12,853 nt of DNA from Pyrinomonadaceae bacterium (GCA_026786155.1 JAJAYR010000311.1:1-12853); one strand, 5' to 3'; shown: positions 1 to 6,645, counted from the stretch's first letter. Notes: generated by a model not told the origin, from the letters alone. Numbers and translations: made by a program.

Positions 1-829
1 CAATCGCCTGCCGCACCGTTAAATCTTTGACGGTTTTGTCGCGCCCGCCGTTATAAGTTTCGTCGCCGACGACCGGATGATTAATTGACATCAAATGCAC
101 GCGGATTTGATGAGTTCTGCCCGTTTTGATTTCGACGTTGAGCAGGGTAAATTTCTCGAACCGTTTGCGAACCTTCCACAAAGACAACGCGCCGCGCCCG
201 TGAGCGCGAATCGCCATTCGCGTCCGGTTGTGTTTTTCCCGCGCAATCGGCTGGTCAATCGTTCCCTCGTTTCTCTCAATCGCGCCGTGAACCAGCGCGA
301 CGTAACTTTTGAAAACTTCACGTTCCCGAAACTGTTCGCTCAATTTTTCGTGAATTTCGTCTGTTTTCGCCACGACCAGCAAGCCCGAAGTGTCTTTATC
401 GAGCCGATGAACGATGCCGACGCGGTGATTTTCAAATTTGGAATCGGCGGTTTGAAGTTTGAAATGATGCGCGATGGCATTCGCCAGCGTTCCGCCGGAA
501 ACGCCCGCGCCCGGATGCACGACCATTCCCGCCGGTTTGTTGATAACGGCTAAAAATTCGTCTTCATAAACGATTTCGAGCGCGATGTCTTCGGGTTCAA
601 AATCTTTGGTCGGAATTTCAGTTAATTCGACTTCGATTTCGTCGTCGGCGCGAAGTTTGTAAGAAGATTTCGTCTGCTTTTGATTAACCGTCGCATCGCC
701 GTCGTCAATCAGTTTTTGCAGCCGCGAACGCGACCAGTTTTCGATTTTCTCCGACAAAAAAGCGTCGAACCGCTTTCCGGCATCTTCCGCTTCGATTTGA
801 AAAATTAAAGTTGAATTTTCTTCGTTCAT
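1..829 (-). CDS. rluD: RluA/RluD-family 23S rRNA pseudouridine synthase (3' end cut by window)
   Basis: Isomerises uridine to pseudouridine in ribosomal RNA. The ATG is at 829 and 276 codons are visible, so the C-terminal end lies outside the window. Residues about 1-70 look like an S4 RNA-binding domain (KRFDAFLSE, SRSRLQKLIDDG). From about 85 comes the catalytic core: the NKPAGMVVHPG motif near 97-107 and HRLDKDTSGLLVV with the catalytic aspartate at residue 144, then TGRTHQIRVHL and HPVVGDETYNGG. This S4-plus-core order is that of RluD (E. coli positions 1911/1915/1917) and RluC; RluD is favoured by overall similarity, but paralogues cannot be excluded. No Shine-Dalgarno is seen; the 10 nt before the start are AT-rich and abut a large inverted repeat (840-910). 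It follows lgt in the same direction. In many bacteria rluD follows lspA, another lipoprotein-processing gene. Confidence 0.93.
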   Translation of the reverse strand, partial: MNEENSTLIFQIEAEDAGKRFDAFLSEKIENWSRSRLQKLIDDGDATVNQKQTKSSYKLRADDEIEVELTEIPTKDFEPEDIALEIVYEDEFLAVINKPAGMVVHPGAGVSGGTLANAIAHHFKLQTADSKFENHRVGIVHRLDKDTSGLLVVAKTDEIHEKLSEQFREREVFKSYVALVHGAIERNEGTIDQPIAREKHNRTRMAIRAHGRGALSLWKVRKRFEKFTLLNVEIKTGRTHQIRVHLMSINHPVVGDETYNGGRDKTVKDLTVRQAI

Positions 830-839
830 AAAATTTTTT

Positions 840-910
840 GCCGACGAAACACACGAAACGGACGAAAACTTATTTGTTTTATTTTCGTCCGTTTCGGATG
901 TTTCGTCGGC
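840..910. repeat. 29-bp imperfect inverted repeat with 13-nt loop
   Basis: The left arm is 840-868, the right arm 882-910 and the loop 869-881. The arms are complementary except for two positions near the middle. Each arm is itself built of three roughly 9-nt units of the type nACGAAACn, so direct and inverted repetition are nested. On the minus-strand transcript it lies between the lgt stop (919) and the rluD-like start (829). It is followed by an A run and then TTTT next to the ATG, so it does not have the usual terminator layout. It occupies the place where a ribosome binding site would be expected. It may be a dispersed intergenic hairpin or a leader structure; only the structure itself is seen here. 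Confidence 0.85.
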
Positions 911-918
911 AGATTAAA

Positions 919-1722
919 TTAACTGACGTTGTTTTTTCTGGCAATTCGCAGACGATAAATCATAAAAACGACCGCGCCGAAAGCCACTAATAAACTGATA
1001 ATCTGCGAAGTCGAAAGTCCGGTCAGCGTCGTCAATCCGAAAAGGTCGCCGCGCGGGTCGTCGCGGAAAAATTCGATGGTGAAACGCACAATCGGATACA
1101 AAATCATATAGCCGATGAGAATTTGCCCGTCGAATCGTTTGCGGCGATGAAGATAAACCAAAACACCAAAAACCGCCAGCATTGCGAAAGATTCGTAAAG
1201 CTGCGTCGGGTGCAGATGTAGTGCGCCGCCCGCCGCGTCGAACAGCGGAACGCCCGTATTTTCGTGTCCGGCTTCGGTAAAATGCACGCCCCACGGCAAA
1301 TCCGTCGGTTTTCCCCAGCAACAGCCCGCCGAAAAACAACCCTGCCGCCCGAAGAATTGCCCCAGAGCCACGCCCGGCGCAAACGCATCGGCGACTTTCC
1401 AAAACGGCAGTTTGTAAAACCGAATCAAAATCATCAGCGCGACCAAACCGCCTAAGAATCCGCCGTAATAAACGCCGCCCGAACGCAGGAAATCTAAGGA
1501 AAAAAGATTGACGTTATCTTCGGTAAAAAACATCAAAATCTTCGACCCGACCAACCCGCCGATAATCGTCCACAAGCCTAAATCGTAAATTCGGTCAGAC
1601 GGCAAACCGTCCCGCGCCGCCAGTTTCGACGCGGCAAACAAGGCGAGTATCAAGCCGACTGCCAGCAAAACGCCGTAAGTATTAATCGGAAAACCGCCGA
1701 CGCGGAAAATTTCTGGATACAT
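919..1722 (-). CDS. lgt: Prolipoprotein diacylglyceryl transferase Lgt
   Basis: Transfers diacylglycerol from phosphatidylglycerol to the lipobox cysteine of prolipoproteins in the inner membrane, the first step of lipoprotein maturation. It has 267 residues, normal for the family, with about seven hydrophobic helices. Family motifs are GGLVGSKI (55-62), GGVYYGGFLGG (82-92), GRQGCFSAGCCWGKPT (125-140), HPTQLYES (171-178) and VRFTIEFFRDDPRG (212-225). R126 and R213 correspond by motif position to essential arginines of E. coli Lgt. The position of E. coli His103 appears to hold Tyr (Y85 or Y86), and GRxGNFIN is replaced by GRxGCFxAGCC, a form I associate with non-proteobacterial Lgt. The start is ATG at 1722; the next stop upstream belongs to vapC at 1801. 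A client in this window is the lipobox protein at 8880-9809. Confidence 0.96.
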   Translation of the reverse strand: MYPEIFRVGGFPINTYGVLLAVGLILALFAASKLAARDGLPSDRIYDLGLWTIIGGLVGSKILMFFTEDNVNLFSLDFLRSGGVYYGGFLGGLVALMILIRFYKLPFWKVADAFAPGVALGQFFGRQGCFSAGCCWGKPTDLPWGVHFTEAGHENTGVPLFDAAGGALHLHPTQLYESFAMLAVFGVLVYLHRRKRFDGQILIGYMILYPIVRFTIEFFRDDPRGDLFGLTTLTGLSTSQIISLLVAFGAVVFMIYRLRIARKNNVS

Positions 1723-1723
1723 T

Positions 1724-1768
1724 GTTTTTGTTAGTTGTCGGTTGCCGTTTGTTCGTTGGTTGCTTCTT
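1724..1768. repeat. Degenerate heptamer-periodic tract upstream of lgt
   Basis: On the plus strand the gap between vapC and lgt reads in 7-nt steps from 1734: GTTGTCG, GTTGCCG, TTTGTTC, GTTGGTT. No two units are identical, so this is a weak repeat. It resembles the clearer heptamer tracts at 7688-7718, 8618-8631 and 12743-12770. The rest of the gap (1769-1800) is AT-rich, and I see no convincing promoter or terminator in it. Confidence 0.35.
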
Positions 1769-1800
1769 CAGATTTATAAATAACAGTTGCAAAAATCTCT

Positions 1801-2193
1801 TTACGGCAACAATTTAACGTGCGGATAATTTCTGATTTTTTCGTCCATCGTAACCAACGGCACGTTATAGATTCTGGCGGTGGCAACAGTCATTTGGTCG
1901 GCTGGGTCTTTATGAAAACCGGACGGCAATTTAGTTGAAGCGACGACAATTTCAGGCGTTAATTCCAAAAGCCGAAGGTTCGGATGGTTCAATGCCGCTT
2001 CAATCCAATCTTCGATTGTTAGGGAAAGTTGCAATCTGCCAGCTTCGACGAGTTTCGCCGCTTCCCAACAAGAAATCACGCTTGCGCCAAGTCCGTCCGT
2101 TTCATCCTGCCGAATGGCTTCCGCAAATTTTTTGGTCAGTTGCGGGTTTTGGTCAACCAGCCAAATCCAGATGTGGGTATCAAGAATTTTCAT
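1801..2193 (-). CDS. vapC: PIN-domain ribonuclease toxin, VapC type
   Basis: A 130-aa PIN-domain protein, the usual size of a VapC toxin; such toxins cut RNA with a Mg2+ ion held by acidic residues. The expected acidic set is present: D5 in ILDTH, E44 in SCWEAAK, D99 in KDPADQM and D117 in VTMDEKI. The ATG at 2193 is chosen because it overlaps the antitoxin stop as ATGA, the usual coupled arrangement; an upstream in-frame ATG at 2208 would add only five residues. The antitoxin gene lies directly upstream, so the pair is a standard type II module. The cellular target cannot be told from the sequence. The sequence is closest to the PIN subgroup ending with a short MDEKI...YPHVKLL tail. Confidence 0.93.
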   Translation of the reverse strand: MKILDTHIWIWLVDQNPQLTKKFAEAIRQDETDGLGASVISCWEAAKLVEAGRLQLSLTIEDWIEAALNHPNLRLLELTPEIVVASTKLPSGFHKDPADQMTVATARIYNVPLVTMDEKIRNYPHVKLLP

Positions 2194-2399
2194 TTTGCGG
2201 CTTCCCAATCTTCGCCCGCAACTGCTTCAAAAGGCGCGTCATATTTGATAACCGTTCCGCGAAGCGAGTGCGAATAATCATTTTGGACTTTCTTTTCTAA
2301 CACGATAACTTCAATTTCTTCGCCCTCGCGGAAGGGCAGATTCTCCAAGACGACGGTTTGATTACTCCCGACCACTGTTTCGATTCGATGTGCCTTCAT
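2190..2399 (-). CDS. vapB: VapB-like antitoxin
   Basis: A 69-aa protein encoded directly before the PIN toxin and overlapping it by 4 nt. Residues 1-35 predict short beta strands (RIETVVGSNQTVVLENLPFREGEEIEVIVLE), as in the swapped-hairpin DNA-binding fold of small VapB-type antitoxins. The tail has the LRGT..KYDAPFE and EDWEAAK pattern that I associate with antitoxins of this VapC subgroup; it would be the flexible part that blocks the PIN active site. Autoregulation of the pair is usual for the family but no operator could be identified. The start ATG at 2399 lies 9 nt after the stop of the upstream Uma2 gene and lacks an obvious Shine-Dalgarno, so translation may be coupled to it. The family assignment rests mainly on position and pattern. 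Confidence 0.82.
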   Translation of the reverse strand: MKAHRIETVVGSNQTVVLENLPFREGEEIEVIVLEKKVQNDYSHSLRGTVIKYDAPFEAVAGEDWEAAK

Positions 2400-2408
2400 A
2401 ATGTTTTT

Positions 2409-2894
2409 TCAAACCGTGCAGCGACAGCCGCATTCCAACTCAATCTCGACGGGCGACATCATTTCGCGTTTTTCGCCGCTGCGAAAGTGAAAAACTTCCA
2501 TCGTGTAAGGATTAAAAACGACGACATCTTTGACACCGTTCGCTAAGTAAATCGGCGGCGAAATTTCCAAATCTTTAGCCTCGTATTTTTTGCTGAGAAC
2601 CTCGATGACGGCTTCGGGAACGGATTTTGTGGCTTCTTCCATTTCTTTCGGCAACTCGCAAAAAATCGAAACATCCGGGCGTTTTAAAGAGCCGTCGGCA
2701 AACTGAACATAGATGTCGGCAATATCAATACATTCGCAAGTCTTTTCGTCTTTTTCAGATTTTTTAATCGAATCACGAATACGGTCAACCTCCAACTGAT
2801 GTTTAATTACGGGCGAGGCTTCCCAAATTCTAAGATTGACTGCAACTTCCAACTTTATACCGAGTTCTTCGGCATTCAATAATTGCTGATTCAT
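2409..2894 (-). CDS. Uma2-family PD-(D/E)XK nuclease-like protein (short form)
   Basis: A 161-aa protein of the Uma2 (DUF820) family, which has a restriction-endonuclease fold; the function of these proteins is largely unknown. The core is visible: RPDVSIF with D74, then EAVIEVLS with E98, followed by YEAKD (K107) and the strand pattern GVKDVVVFNPY...VFHF. The N-terminal part (LGIKLEVAVNLRIWEASPVIKHQ) differs from the long Uma2 neighbour and marks a shorter subfamily. The C-terminus ends in a Cys pair motif, ECGCRC. The ATG at 2894 is preferred over the upstream in-frame ATG at 2927: GAGGAG stands 7 nt before it, and it begins 1 nt after the previous stop. Base use is visibly less CpG-rich than in lgt or grpE, compatible with acquisition, though I did not compute this. 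Confidence 0.88.
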   Translation of the reverse strand: MNQQLLNAEELGIKLEVAVNLRIWEASPVIKHQLEVDRIRDSIKKSEKDEKTCECIDIADIYVQFADGSLKRPDVSIFCELPKEMEEATKSVPEAVIEVLSKKYEAKDLEISPPIYLANGVKDVVVFNPYTMEVFHFRSGEKREMMSPVEIELECGCRCTV

Positions 2895-2895
2895 T

Positions 2896-3510
2896 TCAAT
2901 TCTCCTCAAACTCTTCTTCTTCATCAAACGTCAATTCCACGCGGTCATAAATTTCGCGCAGACTCAATTCGCATTCGATTATTTCGATTCTCAAATCGTC
3001 TTCGAGCGCGGCGTAACTCTGATAAAGCCAATCGCCGTTGGCATCTTTCCTGAAATGTTCGACGAAACATTTGTCCTGCGAAACGAGAATATAATCGGTC
3101 AAAGTTTCGTTGCCCATTCGGTATCGCTGAAACTTCGTCGTCCGCTCATATTCGGCGGTCGAAGGTGAGAGAACTTCAAAAACCACCTTCGGATTGACGA
3201 GAACATCTTTTTTCCGGTCGTGAAATTGCGGTTCGCCGCAGACAATCGTCAAATCGGGATACGAAAACAAACTCGCGTTGGAAGTTCGCACTTTCATATT
3301 GGGCGACAATGCCTCGCACGGTTTTCCTTTGAGTTTGGCGCGAACTTCGCCGCCTAAATTTACGCAAACGCGGCTGTGCGAAAGGCTTTCGCCCGCCATC
3401 TGGTAGATTTCGCCGTCGAGAAATTCGTGGCGCGATTCGCTTTCACGCTCGAAAATCAAATAATCTTCGGGCGTAGAAAGCGTCGCTGTTTTTAATTTCG
3501 CCAATCCCAT
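2896..3510 (-). CDS. Uma2-family PD-(D/E)XK nuclease-like protein (long form)
   Basis: A 204-aa classical Uma2 (DUF820) protein. Landmarks in order are ESESRHEFLDGEIYQMAG (23-40), LSHSRVCVNLGG (43-54), SYPDLTIVCG with D86, VVFEVLSPSTAEYERTTKFQRYR (109-131) with E112 and K126, and a closing strand pair around DYILVSQDKCFVEHF. The D...ExL...K layout of a PD-(D/E)XK site is therefore intact. The C-terminus is a very acidic tail (DEEEEFEEN). Uma2 genes are multiplied in some cyanobacterial and other genomes without a settled role; nuclease activity is inferred from the fold only. It lies 6 nt after grpE and 1 nt before the second Uma2 gene, so it is probably read through from grpE. I see no strong Shine-Dalgarno before the ATG at 3510. 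Confidence 0.93.
   Translation of the reverse strand: MGLAKLKTATLSTPEDYLIFERESESRHEFLDGEIYQMAGESLSHSRVCVNLGGEVRAKLKGKPCEALSPNMKVRTSNASLFSYPDLTIVCGEPQFHDRKKDVLVNPKVVFEVLSPSTAEYERTTKFQRYRMGNETLTDYILVSQDKCFVEHFRKDANGDWLYQSYAALEDDLRIEIIECELSLREIYDRVELTFDEEEEFEEN
2902..2907 (-). promoter_or_regulatory. Ribosome binding site deciding the start of the short Uma2 gene
   Basis: GAGGAG on the minus strand, 7 nt before the ATG at 2894. It lies within the last codons of the upstream Uma2 gene, which suggests that the two are translated as a coupled pair. Confidence 0.75.
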
Positions 3511-3516
3511 AAAAAT

Positions 3517-4200
3517 TTATTCGCCGACTGATTTTGAAATCGCTTTGCCGACCTGAACGCGCGACGGGCGCAGCAGTTTGTCGCCGAACTTGTAGCCGCG
3601 TGAGAATTCGCCGACGATTTTGCCGTCGTTTGCCGCGTCGGTTTCGACCATTTCGACCGCTTCGTGCAGTTCCGGGTTAAAATCTTCGCCGACCGCCGCA
3701 ATCGTTTCGACTCCGACGTTCACTAACGCCTGTTCAAACGAACGCGCCGTGCCTTTGACACCGGAAAGCAAATGTTCAAATGACGAATCGGTTTCGCTGG
3801 CTTTGATTCCGAGATTCAGATTATCCAGAACCGGCAGCAGTGCCGTCAAAAAATTAAATTGCCCTTGTTTGGCGCGGTCTTCCAAAGTTTTCATCAAACG
3901 CCCGCGCATTTCCTGCGTTTCGCGTTCCATCTGCACTTTTATTTCGTCAAATTTCGCCTGCACGCCGATGAGTTTCGCTTCGGCGGCTTCGCGCCGGATG
4001 CGTTCATTTTTTAACTCAGTTTCAAGACGCAAAACTTCGGGCGATTTGGCGTTCGCGGCTTTCGGGTCGTCTTTAACTTTTTCGCCTTCGCCGTCAAAGC
4101 GGCGGTCGTCGTTGAAAAAAATTTCCGGCGCGTTTTCTTCCGAAACATCTTCGTTGGTTAAATCTTGTTCGTTCATTTTCTTTTTTCCAAATATGCTCAT
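3517..4200 (-). CDS. grpE: Nucleotide exchange factor GrpE
   Basis: GrpE releases ADP from the Hsp70 chaperone DnaK and so sets its folding cycle. There are 227 residues from the ATG at 4200. An acidic, disordered N-terminus (about 1-50) is followed by a long coiled coil (55-115), the dimer-forming helices with FNFLTALLPVLDNLNLGI (115-132), and the beta domain with FNPELHEAVEMVE (174-186) and GYKFGDKLLRPSRVQVGK (202-219), the family signature. An ATG at 4176 (MNEQDL) is an alternative start with a GGAAAAAAG-like sequence before it. A longer in-frame extension to 4392 would lie wholly inside the previous gene and is not credible. The gene starts 22 nt after the stop of the secreted dikinase-like gene. 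No dnaK, dnaJ or hrcA is in the window, so this is a grpE separated from its usual partners. Confidence 0.95.
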   Translation of the reverse strand: MSIFGKKKMNEQDLTNEDVSEENAPEIFFNDDRRFDGEGEKVKDDPKAANAKSPEVLRLETELKNERIRREAAEAKLIGVQAKFDEIKVQMERETQEMRGRLMKTLEDRAKQGQFNFLTALLPVLDNLNLGIKASETDSSFEHLLSGVKGTARSFEQALVNVGVETIAAVGEDFNPELHEAVEMVETDAANDGKIVGEFSRGYKFGDKLLRPSRVQVGKAISKSVGE

Positions 4201-4222
4201 TATAAATTCATTTTCTGTTAAA

Positions 4223-6151
4223 TTATTTCTCAATATACGGGCGCGATTGGAGAATATAGAGTTTGCCGCCCATAATTCCCCATTCAATATCCTGCTCTTT
4301 TTTGCCGCCGAAAATTTTCTTAATCTGTCCGGCTGTTTTAACCAATTCTCGCACGTTTTTATCATCCAGAACACGGCGTTCAAATTTTTCATCGGTTTCT
4401 ATTAAATCGCCGTTCGCGCCGAATTTTAAAACCGAATTCTGCTGCGAAACGGTCAAAACCTGCACGGTGTTCGATTTCGGATTATACAAAACCTGTTCGG
4501 GAACGAATTTGTTCGCCGTTACCGGATCGTTATGTCCCCACACTGCGCTGATATAAACCGCGTTTTTATTTTCCGGGTCAAACGGGTCTTTCGTAATCAA
4601 AACGCCGCCGCTGTCCATATTCAAACCGACCTGAATCAACGCCGACATAAAAACTTCGCGCTGGTTGACGTAGTTTCTGACCCGCGCTTCGTAAGCCTCG
4701 AAATTCCACAGCGAAGCCCAGACTTTTTTGACCGCTTCGATAACTTTCTCGTCCGTTTTGACGTTGGCGACACTCGAATAAAGTCCCGCGCCGGAGAAGT
4801 TCGGCAAATCTTCGGCGTTCGACGAACTGCGGACGAAAACGCCCTGACCTTTGAGTTCGACTTTCCAGCGGCTGATAACTTCCGCCTTTAACTGTTCGTC
4901 GAATTTGGCGTTTTGAATTTCGCCGCGAAACTCTTCCAGCTTCTGCCGACGAGTGCGCGGATTGTGAACGAAATCCAAGTCGTTCATCAAAAAATCAATC
5001 TTATCGTTAAAACCGTTCTCGCGCATAAATTTATCATACCAGTAAAACGGCACGGTAAAACCTCCGGGAACGACGATGTTCGGATTCTTGGCGTTGATCA
5101 TTTCGCCGAGATTCGCCGACTTTCCGCCGTAAATAATGCTGTCTTTTGCCCGCATTTCCCGAAGCGAAGCGAGTTTCGTAACTTTCAAATCCGACGGCGC
5201 GACGGCTTGTTCCGGGTCAACGAATTTTTGTTTGACCGTTTCCAAATCGGCGCGTTTGTATTTGTAATCGGTCAGCGTCGCGTCGAATTCGATGACGTAA
5301 GTGTCGAGTTCTTTAAAAAGTTTGTCGGCATCTTTGATATAAACATTCGGAATTCCCCAGCCACGCGCCAGAATGTTGACGTGCGAGAGCGGCGTGGACG
5401 GTTTGGCGATGATAATTCCGCGCACCTGCGGCAGACTTATCGGCAGTTCCTTCAAAATTACGATTTCGTTTGAACCGATTTCCACCGTGTCGTCGAGCTT
5501 TTCGATGATGTGAACGCGCCCGACCGCTTTGCCCGTGTTGAGCGCGAGATATTCCTGATTTTTCTGAATCTCGTCCGCCGAAACGCGGTTGATTCCGAGT
5601 TTCGCCGTCGCGTCGTCCTGCCGAATCGAATTCGGTTTATACGCGACCGGCTCGAAAAACGTCTTGTTAATCGTGTCGTAAGCGAGTTTTATCAAATCAC
5701 TATTCGCTAAATCGCCTTCCCAAAGTTCAAACGTAAATTTCTCAACCGGCTTTTGAAAAGCAATCGTGCCGACGATGTAGCGGCGATTCTGGTTGATGTA
5801 AATCGGCGTAAAAACGTCTTCGCCGCGGGCGACTAAATAATTTGCCAGCAGAAAATCTTTGTGGAATTTATATTTTTGCGAGTTGACGAAATAAATTTTG
5901 TTCTTAAAACGGCGGTCAATAATAAACATCGCGTGCGGCAAGGCATACGGCGTGTTTTGATGATACGTCCGCGCTATTTTGTCGAATTCCTTACGCGATT
6001 CGACTTTCGGCAAAAAGCGTTTGGCGGTTTCCGGCTTTTTCGCCGTCGCGCCGTCCGGTTCGCGCGTCGGCGAAGGTTTCCGCGACATTTGCGCGGAAAC
6101 GCTTGCGGCAAAACACACGACGATTAAAATAAAACTAATCTTTCTTTTCAT
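4223..6151 (-). CDS. Secreted dikinase-like protein: phosphohistidine domain followed by ATP-grasp (PPDK_N) domain
   Basis: A 642-aa protein. Residues 1-20 are a signal peptide (MKRK, a hydrophobic run, then ASVSA before Q21). Residues about 55-190 are an unassigned domain (IDRRFKNKIYFVN, FELWEGD). Residues about 205-295 form a swivelling phosphohistidine domain with STPLSHVNILARGWGIPN and the likely phosphorylated H257. Residues about 335-640 form a PPDK_N ATP-grasp domain: GGKSANLGEM with K344, VFVRSSSNAEDLPNFSGAG with R441, DIEW with E623, and LQSRP with Q635 and R637. The E-to-Q-to-R spacing equals that of pyruvate phosphate dikinase (E323/Q335/R337), so ATP binding looks intact. There is no PEP/pyruvate TIM barrel, and the His domain comes first, as in glucan water dikinase, which shares LSHV at this site. 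The ATG at 6151 gives a clean signal peptide. It overlaps the previous gene by 17 nt. The substrate is unknown. Confidence 0.85.
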   Translation of the reverse strand: MKRKISFILIVVCFAASVSAQMSRKPSPTREPDGATAKKPETAKRFLPKVESRKEFDKIARTYHQNTPYALPHAMFIIDRRFKNKIYFVNSQKYKFHKDFLLANYLVARGEDVFTPIYINQNRRYIVGTIAFQKPVEKFTFELWEGDLANSDLIKLAYDTINKTFFEPVAYKPNSIRQDDATAKLGINRVSADEIQKNQEYLALNTGKAVGRVHIIEKLDDTVEIGSNEIVILKELPISLPQVRGIIIAKPSTPLSHVNILARGWGIPNVYIKDADKLFKELDTYVIEFDATLTDYKYKRADLETVKQKFVDPEQAVAPSDLKVTKLASLREMRAKDSIIYGGKSANLGEMINAKNPNIVVPGGFTVPFYWYDKFMRENGFNDKIDFLMNDLDFVHNPRTRRQKLEEFRGEIQNAKFDEQLKAEVISRWKVELKGQGVFVRSSSNAEDLPNFSGAGLYSSVANVKTDEKVIEAVKKVWASLWNFEAYEARVRNYVNQREVFMSALIQVGLNMDSGGVLITKDPFDPENKNAVYISAVWGHNDPVTANKFVPEQVLYNPKSNTVQVLTVSQQNSVLKFGANGDLIETDEKFERRVLDDKNVRELVKTAGQIKKIFGGKKEQDIEWGIMGGKLYILQSRPYIEK

Positions 6152-6399
6152 TTTCTTTTTTTCCCGACGGCAGACGGCGTTCAAATTTGAGCATTTCATT
6201 TTCGACAAACAAATTTACCTCTCGACGGTCGGATTCGCGTTGCTGTTTGACGTTTCGCAGTTCGGCAAGAACTTCGTGCAGCATCGCGGAAACTTGTCGC
6301 ATTTCCGTTCTGAGCAGGTCAATTTCCTTTTCGTGCTTTATCAACTTTAACGCCGACGGTCACGAGTGTTGATAGGGCGTTATAAATTTTCTCCCACAT
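6135..6399 (-). pseudogene. Small coiled-coil protein with an apparent one-base frameshift near 6345
   Basis: The intact downstream ORF (6135-6344) can only begin with TTG and has no ribosome binding site. In the +1-shifted frame directly upstream, an ATG at 6399 opens with MWEKIYNALSTLVTVGVK. Removing one base from the short run near 6342-6351 (for example one A of AAA) joins this to LIKHEKEIDLLRTEMRQ, giving one 87-aa protein. I associate a MWEKIY start, a central coiled coil and an ending like LLRLENxLLRFERxLP with one family of small proteins, from memory and unchecked; here the end reads VENEMLKFERRLP. Heptad-like leucines run from about residue 25 to 75 and the tail is highly charged. 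The function is unknown. If the frameshift is false, the protein is intact; if true, a TTG-started 69-aa fragment (or an ATG at 6302) may be made. Confidence 0.6.
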
Positions 6400-6420
6400 T
6401 TTATTGATGTTTAACCGATT

Positions 6421-6630
6421 CTAATTTGAATTAATGGCTTTGATTTTTTTCAATTCTTCTCCGGCTTGCGCCAGCAGAAGCTGGGTTTCGGTTCTAAGTT
6501 TAGACCGTTCCGCTTCCCGCGCCGGTTCATCTTTCTTCACCCGTTTCATCGTATCGTTAAATTCGTCAAGAAGTTTTTCAAAACTTTTCGCCTGATTTTC
6601 CGTCATTTCAAATGTAATCGTGTTCGCCAT
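6421..6630 (-). CDS. Small coiled-coil protein, function unknown
   Basis: 69 residues from the ATG at 6630, preceded by AAGGAGA with an 8-nt spacer, which is a much better start than the in-frame ATG at 6657. The N-terminus (MANTITFEMTENQAKSFEKLLDEF) predicts a short strand and then a helix, and the rest is a charged, probably coiled-coil helix (AERSKLRTETQLLLAQAGEELKKI). There is no signal peptide or membrane segment. It sits between the frameshifted carbonic anhydrase and the other small coiled-coil gene, with gaps of 33 and 21 nt. Two small helical proteins in tandem could interact, but this is only inference from position. I do not recognise a functional family. Confidence 0.7.
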   Translation of the reverse strand: MANTITFEMTENQAKSFEKLLDEFNDTMKRVKKDEPAREAERSKLRTETQLLLAQAGEELKKIKAINSN

Positions 6631-6638
6631 TTCTTTAG

Positions 6639-6645
6639 TCTCCTT
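6639..6645 (-). promoter_or_regulatory. Ribosome binding site of the 69-aa coiled-coil gene
   Basis: AAGGAGA on the minus strand, 8 nt before the ATG at 6630. It decides this start over the upstream ATG at 6657. Confidence 0.8.

Noticed and set aside
840..910. Intrinsic terminator after lgt
   Set aside because: On the minus strand the hairpin is followed by an A run, not a U run, and the next gene starts 10 nt later.
914..1402. 162-codon minus-strand frame inside lgt
   Set aside because: Out-of-frame shadow of a gene with clear Lgt motifs.
4201..4392. N-terminal extension of grpE to an ATG at 4392
   Set aside because: It would lie inside the 3' end of the dikinase-like gene in another frame, and the extension has no GrpE similarity; ATG 4200 or 4176 gives a normal GrpE.
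4223..6151. Calling this gene PEP synthase (ppsA) or PPDK
   Set aside because: The PEP/pyruvate barrel is absent, the domain order is reversed and a signal peptide is present.
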